In this document: positions 58,226 through 64,000 of the stretch, in pieces
How the letters are laid out: the number at the start of each line of letters is the position of its first letter
How positions within the stretch are numbered: the first letter of the stretch is position 1
From: Symsagittifera roscoffensis
Taxonomy: Eukaryota; Xenacoelomorpha; Acoela; Convolutidae
NCBI RefSeq assembly: GCF_963678635.1
Contig: NC_087067.1
Coordinates: 39,390,379-39,454,378 of the forward strand
Direction: 5' to 3'
Length of the DNA stretch: 64,000 nucleotides
The notes under the pieces: generated by a model
The model's database searches: none
Told to the model about the DNA's origin: nothing
The model's input: only the letters and a program-made list of their open reading frames with translations
Position numbers and translations under genes: made by a program

Positions 58226-58889
58226 GTGAAAACCCTAGAGAGACAACACAAGCAATTGACGATATTGTTTGGGAATGTCGTGATGAAAGCAAGGACGGAA
58301 ACGGAACTGATCGCAGATTGCCATGGAGGAACCGAGGTGAATCTAGTGACTGCACTAGAATTCTACAGCATGTTTGGTTCTTTAGAGTCATTATTGAATC
58401 TAGAACAGAGACATGAGATGGTCACAGCCATCAGTGTAGAAGTGTTCCCAGGAGTTTTGCAAACTGAGCAGAAGCACATAGAAAAATGGAGGGAAGCGAT
58501 CCAGGCAGAAATGAACATCAGACACAGTGACACTTATTGTAGACCATCAGGAGCACGATATTTGGTGGGATTGACACTGACTGGCTCCAATGTGCAAGAG
58601 CAGATATCCGGTGCATTTTGTAGCTGGGGATGTAAAGAGTACGAGAACGATCGTGGATCAAGCCTTCTCAGTGCCAAAGTGTGTGAGACTAACGAGAATG
58701 TCCAAAAAATCTTACGAGTTGCTATGTAAGATGTTTTCCGCAGTTCCAGAGAGAACAAAGGAGGAGTTGGAATCGATACTGGGAAGAAATTTCATGGGAT
58801 ACGTGAGTGGGAACTTCAGTGACTTTGAAAGACAGAAACAGAGAGGATCAACCGTTACAGATTACAATACAATAGACGAGAAGGATTAA
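58226..58889 (+). pseudogene. 23.6-kb element: last unknown frames
   Basis: Two overlapping open stretches, 58,226-58,729 (TALEFYSMFGSLESLLNLEQ; AISVEVFPGVLQTEQKHIEK) and 58,590-58,889 (YELLCKMFSAVPERTKEELE; NFMGYVSGNFSDFERQKQRG). Both are on the element's strand and end ~430 bases before the 3' LTR. No family is recognised. Confidence 0.4.
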
Positions 58890-59321
58890 GTCCACCGAGT
58901 GATGATGGAAGTGGAACCATTACTGGAAGCTTCGGGAAAACGTAATTGGAGGAGCATCATGTTGACACATGACGAGTTTCCCTGCCACTGCTTGCTGCAG
59001 ACCTGGTGGTAGTAATGGCAGGACTGTCCTGCAAACCAACATCTTTTTAAATCTAGGAGAAAAAGTTTTAAATCAAGACATTGACATTGGAAGTCAAAAA
59101 AGATCTTTTTATCTTAGGTCATATCCTCAATGTGCAGATTAGTGAAAAAATTGGAGGACTATAGTGACGTAGTATGATGCCATTTATATTCTGCAGTGAG
59201 TCGATATGACGCGGATAAAAGTAATTTCGTGCTTTTTGTAAATTCTGTTCGATGACACTGTACCAATTTTACGAGCATTGCGAGATTCAATGGGGACATT
59301 GACCGGACTGTACGGGGAGTA
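58890..59321 (+). other. 3' untranslated region of the 23.6-kb element
   Basis: No gene is seen. It ends with TGTACGGGGAGTA directly before the LTR; the ACGGGGAG run is a possible short polypurine tract. Confidence 0.45.
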
Positions 59322-60223
59322 TGTGACATTCGACCAGAATGGACGAAAATGCAGATTCGAAATTTTGGCAGCTAGCCTTCCGAATTAGCAGTTTTGAAAG
59401 ATAAGCAGTGTTATTGGAACGATTAGCTAAACGGTGAAGGCTAGAATATTCTGGTGTTTCAAATTTTTAAATTTTCGAAGTATGACGTCATATTTCTGAG
59501 AAACGTCAGAAACGACCATTTTGGCAGAAAACCGAAATAAAACACAACAACAACAACAGTAGTTGCGACGAGAACAACGAAAAAATTTAGGATCGGAATT
59601 AGAGACGAGCAGAAATAGCAGAGACCGTTCCGAGTTGCAACTATTGTGTCGCTACAATAGTTGCAAGGCCGTTGCGAACAACGGTGAAGGGTAGAAGACA
59701 GCCTTCCGAAAGGAAGATAAAGGTCTTGTTTCCCCGGATTCAAGAATCCGGAGGGGTCTCGAGACTGAAACTCTTAGCATTTTATACAAACTTTTAGCTT
59801 CCCTATTATGTCCTGAATTGAATTTAATTAACATCTGAATTCATTTTGCAAGGATGAGAAGCTAGAAGTTGGGGGAAAGGGTTGATCCATCTTCGATGGA
59901 GATGAAGATTTTTATCTACTGAACAAAAACAATAATAATTCAATAAATAGTAGTAGCCTTGTTTTTAGGAGTGATCTCGTGGTCTGGGAATACTGAGACC
60001 CAGCCATGAGCTCATTATTTCTGCATGTAATCAATTTAATTTGAGTGTTTTGACCGAAGCCGAAAGCAGTAACATTTTTTTGGACCCGATGTTAGAAAGA
60101 CCACCGAAAGAACTGGCTTGAAAGAGACAGTGAAAAGCATGTAGAGCTCTGTTTAGACGTTGGCCAGTCGTCTTAGAACCTAGCTTTATTTTCCGTCGAT
60201 ATGTATCTTCCGGGCGAATGTTA
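59322..60223 (+). repeat. 3' LTR of the 23.6-kb element
   Basis: 902-bp direct repeat of 36,628-37,530, differing at roughly forty positions by eye. The four-hairpin cluster is kept at 59,635-59,751. Immediately beyond 60,223 the AT-rich first element resumes. Confidence 0.8.
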
Positions 60224-60338
60224 AACTTGCAAAAAGTACCAAGGCTATTGTGACCCCACAACAAGAACACAAGCAACAATTGTTTGATTTCCCGAAGATA
60301 CTTGTACAACATTTCAAGTAGCAAAAATCCACGCTCGA

Positions 60339-63072
60339 ATGATTAAATTCCGTGAAAAATTTTTCATTGAATCCATCCCATTTGACACTGTCAATCCAAG
60401 TCAAAAAAGAAACCGCAATATTAAATTTAGGAACATTCAGAATTTAGAAATAAATTTAACGCGTTTTCAATTCTACCATGAAACAGAATTTGCACGAAAT
60501 ATCAAAATCCACTCCACAAAACACATTATTCCGAAATACTTGTCAAATACAATGAAGGTTTCGATATGACCACTTGAAAATTAAAATATAATCCCCATGC
60601 AACACATCAACCTCTCAACGAAGGAACATCATGCATCCCAGTAAATCTTCTTAAAAAAAGAAACCCTCGTGGACAAATAAAACCACGAGACAGTGAAAGT
60701 ACACGATTACAAAAATTATCACTAATGAATAATACATATTTTGGCGCAAAACACTATGACATCCACTTAGATATGAAATTAGACTACACAATTAGTAGAG
60801 TTTTTCAAGAAATGTCACTTTCAGAATTAGAAACACTCTATCAACTATGTGAATTAGAAAGAACTCAGATTATACAATCACTCGCATTAGCAGTTCTAAA
60901 AATACCCTACGCAGGATATTTTTTATCCGGAAATAGATCAAACTTCCTTGACTATGAAGGAATATATTACGGTTTTATACTTGCAACTTGCACCAAAAAA
61001 ATATCACCATTATCTGTTTTTGAAGATAAGCGTTGTTACAAAAGAATCCCAATATTCTTTGAAAATAAAGTTCTTTTTGTTGATACACTTTCAAGATGAA
61101 CATATTTTTGGGATACCGCAGTCCCATGTGGATCAGAAAACAGCCACCACGTCGTACAATTAAATCCCAACGAAAAAATACTATCTACTCACACCATACC
61201 CAACATTAATGCAACCACTGAAAAAGTTTTCACCCCAAACTATTCGAAATATTGCTCGAAATCCTAATATTGATCTACCTTCAACAGGAATCTACTCTAA
61301 ATCAGATAAACAATATCACATTCGTAAACAACAACTTCAGGAACTACTAATAGAAATGGACACAATACAACGACAATCAATAATTCAAAATTTACAAAAA
61401 CTTGAAGAAACCGCAGGCTTTTCAGACATATACACACAAGACTACAGCGGATATTTTAAAGATATTGAAGATAACATATGTTTAAACGGTGAAAAATATA
61501 GACCACAAGAAATCTCACCAACAAATATTTTTAGTTTTGTAACCTTAAAAAACGAAATCCTTGCCTCTCTAGGATGGCCATATTACATCTTAGAAAGATA
61601 GACTATCTTATAAGCTGTTTATTTTTATTGAATTTCTTTTCTCATTACTAAAAGGAATCTATAACATATGTGCAATACACACACAAGCAAACCGACAAGC
61701 AAGAGTAGCACGCATATTATTTGCAGGATTTTTTGGAATATTTTCATTATCAATAAATAAATTCCTCTTAGATGCACAAATCAAAGAATATAATACAAAA
61801 ATATGAATACACCCGAACACATACGACGAATCAAACAATAATACAAGTGCATTACCTACAGTACCACACTTACCAAACCTCCATCATAACCATCCACTAT
61901 CATTAGTCTCACGAAATTTTAGGAACTTGGCAATCACAAACTCCCCAAACTTGAGACCATGCCACATACAAAGCCCCATTCAACATATAGTGACACAACA
62001 CCCCCAAAACGACGATACATATGAACAAATCATTGAACAGCCCCATACCACTACCTTTCAGTCTCAAAATAATTATTTTTTTCAGCCCACGATGAGCAGA
62101 CAAATTGGATCAATCCACCGATCAAACTCCCACCCTGCCAACCTCCAAAATCCAATCCATATAATCCCACTTTTTGCTTTTCCGCCACCTGATTCACCAC
62201 AAATTATTTTATCTTCAGACATGAATTCTGATACTAAATCAGATATCACAGTTTTACGACTCTATAACACCACAAAAGTTATTGAGAGAATTAAGGATGA
62301 ACTATTCAGATTAACCACAGCACTCACACCCCGACAATTTACGTTTAGGATATAAGAAAATACTAAAATGATTCACTGCACTCCGAGCTAATGACTTTTC
62401 ATTTGAACATTATGATCATAACATCATTAGATCTAACCAAGACCAATTTCTTGACGACGATCCTTTTGCAAACCCACAATTAACAGAAAAATTTTCATTA
62501 GAACACCTTACTTATTCACACTTAACATACTAGATAAAAAGCATGATCACATTATTTCAGAAGCATTATCAGACACTCAAGCATACGAATCATTTCACGA
62601 AACTTTCAAACATTTTCACTAACCTTTCATTTTCTCACACCAAAGGAACGTGCAGACGACATCATGTTACGAACTAAACAAACGCGCACCTACACTTAAT
62701 ATTGATTTATCCAAAATCATTTTCATTTACACAGACTATCGCGACAACCCCACCACAGAGTTCAGTTTATCAATTCTAAATACACATCACCATTTTTTCC
62801 TAAACTTCACGTATTGTTTTAAAAATACTAACCTTCAAGGCATCCTCCGGAATTACGACCCGATCACCCAAACGTATATATTTTGTCCCCTCACCAAGAC
62901 TTTTAGCGACCAAGAAGCCTGTTCCCTAATAGTCCCGCATGAATATATTCAATCTATAGAACTACCCATTTTAGAATTCATCCACAACATTAAATACAAT
63001 CATAAAATTTACAATCTAAGCCAGAACACACCTCATGAATTTTCAGTAGCCACCGAAGAACTAAAAAATTAA
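60339..63072 (+). pseudogene. First element: envelope-like gene, part after the insertion
   Basis: Open stretches at 60,339-60,569, 60,725-61,099, 61,209-61,601, 61,927-62,355 and 62,650-63,072 have envelope-like features. These include spaced cysteines, a dibasic RQARVAR site near 61,690 followed by a hydrophobic glycine-containing run (FAGFFGIFSLSI), and late ectodomain-like text (LNFTYCFKNTNLQG, TYIFCPLTKTFSDQEACSLI). The cleavage site plus hydrophobic run is the arrangement of class I-type fusion glycoproteins; that reading is inference. Pieces are listed separately and not joined. Confidence 0.48.
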
Positions 63073-64000
63073 AAGCACTTCAATTGCTTTGGCCACTGCT
63101 GCAAACTAAAAATATCATACGAATAAAAGCAAAATTACTAACTACATCCGACGCTATTCACGATGTTTTCCCTCACGGTTTTTTCCCCGACAACTAAGGT
63201 AAGTATGAATTTAATATTTTAAAACTAACTAGATTAAAATAAAAAATAACCATTTTTTATAAATCGTTTACATTTTCTTTAGTCTTCACCCATGATCACC
63301 TACAACAAAAAGAAAATAACTAATAAAAATACAGACTCTTTCTTCAGAATAAAACTCTATTAAACCTACAGCACTGAATGATGCATTAAAATTCAAATCG
63401 AAAGCAATAAATTCATCTATAAATTTTTTCCTTAAATGTAGTAAAATTCAATACGATGATAATCAGTTTATAATTTTCAACCCCCACAAAGCAGTAAAAT
63501 TAAATCTTAAAGTAGTAAGTTTATACAAAGAAATGCAGTACTAACCTTTTAGATATCTCCTGTTCACCCGCACAAGAATTCTATCCACAATCGCACAACT
63601 CGCCCACGAAGAATTGTTTAAAATAATGAATTTTAAGTTTTAAGTTTGCACTAACAACAACTCAACAAGCGATAACAAGTTACCATTTTCCTTTAACCCG
63701 GTTGGAATAGAATTATATAATAACCAAACTAACCAACGCAGCTTACTAAACACTATAAACCATAAACGATAACACATGGTCAATACACACACAAGTAAAC
63801 CGACAAGCAAGCGTAGCACGCAAGTTATTTGCAGGATTTTTTGGAATATTTTCATCATCAATAAATAAATTCCTCTTAGATGCACAAATCAAAGAATATA
63901 ATACAAAAATATGAACACACCCGAACACATACGACGAATCAAACAATAATACAAGTGCATTACCTACAGTACCACACTTACCAAACCTCCATCATAACCA
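61674..64000. repeat. Tandem duplication of envelope-like tail (period ~2,107 bp)
   Basis: 61,674-61,890 (CAATACACACACAAGCAAAC and on) recurs at 63,781-64,000 with only a few differences, same orientation. The second copy runs off the window. The unit therefore includes the hydrophobic cleavage-site region and everything to about 63,780. Confidence 0.7.
63073..63780 (+). other. 3' region of the first element, no gene seen
   Basis: A-rich DNA between the last envelope-like stretch and the second copy of the tandem unit. It contains a strong donor-like AAG|GTAAGT near 63,198 and an acceptor-like TTCTTTAG near 63,281, but no coding context for a real intron. Confidence 0.35.

Larger units (their letters stand above)
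36628..60223 (+). mobile_element. 23.6-kb LTR retroelement with extra gene block (fossil)
   Basis: Bounded by direct repeats 36,628-37,530 and 59,322-60,223, which start TGTGACATT and share CGGGCGAATGTTA at their right ends. Inside are a leader, a Ty3/gypsy-type gag-protease-RT-RNase H set with an integrase C-terminal module, and then ~9 kb of additional same-strand open frames. Two internal tandem duplications (2,665 and 1,083 bp) enlarge it. GC is visibly higher than in the surrounding DNA. It is broken (several breaks). About forty LTR differences by eye give ~4-5% divergence, so it is moderately old. Flanks ACCTT and AACTT could be an imperfect 5-bp target duplication. Confidence 0.8.
60224..64000 (+). 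mobile_element. Ty3/gypsy-type LTR element, 3' part after the insertion (fossil)
   Basis: Composition and codon use return to those of 24,430-36,627 at the edge of the 3' LTR, and envelope-like protein text resumes. The element continues past the right edge of the window because its 3' region is tandemly duplicated (61,674 onward and 63,781 onward). No 3' LTR was found. Broken (many breaks). Confidence 0.6.

Noticed and set aside
63198-63281. Short intron with AAG|GTAAGT donor and TTTAG acceptor
   Set aside because: There is no coding context on either side; in A/T-rich DNA such a pairing is easily by chance.

Overview
This is a window of an AT-rich, repeat-rich animal genome. The evidence is a host gene with GT-AG introns that encodes a membrane-anchored fibrinogen-type domain, together with metazoan-type retroelements. 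I see no bacterial-style operon, no tRNA or rRNA and no CRISPR array. I cannot place the lineage beyond an invertebrate-like metazoan. The organism statement rests on protein families that I recognise by eye; no search was run.

Layout. (1) 1-1,790: fossil of a family-B DNA polymerase of the Polinton/adintovirus type. (2) 1,791-8,012: AT-rich DNA with foldback and palindromic repeats (2,424-2,795; 2,950-3,260; 5,926-6,295) and one decayed coding-like stretch. (3) 8,013-11,697: the only convincing host gene, a type II membrane protein with a C-terminal fibrinogen-related domain. A tandem duplication of its exon 2-to-3' flank region follows; the second copy (12,539-14,290) has lost the fibrinogen exons. 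(4) 14,291-24,400: gene-poor DNA with dispersed short repeats, including a MITE-like pair shared with intron 1 of the host gene. (5) About 24,430-36,627 and 60,224-64,000: an AT-rich Ty3/gypsy-type LTR element with gag, protease, RT, RNase H, integrase and an envelope-like region. It is fossil and broken, and is split by a second element. (6) 36,628-60,223: that second element, a 23.6 kb LTR retroelement with ~900-bp LTRs and visibly higher GC, lying in the envelope-like region of the first.

The second element is the most interesting object. It has a ~1.35 kb leader and a Ty3/gypsy-type gag-protease-RT-RNase H set, with two independent internal tandem duplications. A further ~9 kb of same-strand open frames lies between the end of pol and the 3' LTR. 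This extra block contains a macrodomain-like region, an unmistakable SGNH/GDSL-hydrolase motif set, a second hydrolase-like frame and several frames I do not recognise. Both LTRs carry a row of perfect short hairpins, and a CCGGA-G-GGGT motif recurs in LTR and leader. The element is broken (several breaks), and its LTRs differ by about 4-5% by eye, so it is a moderately old fossil. Its 2,665-bp internal duplication is almost identical, so that event is much younger or is an assembly artefact.
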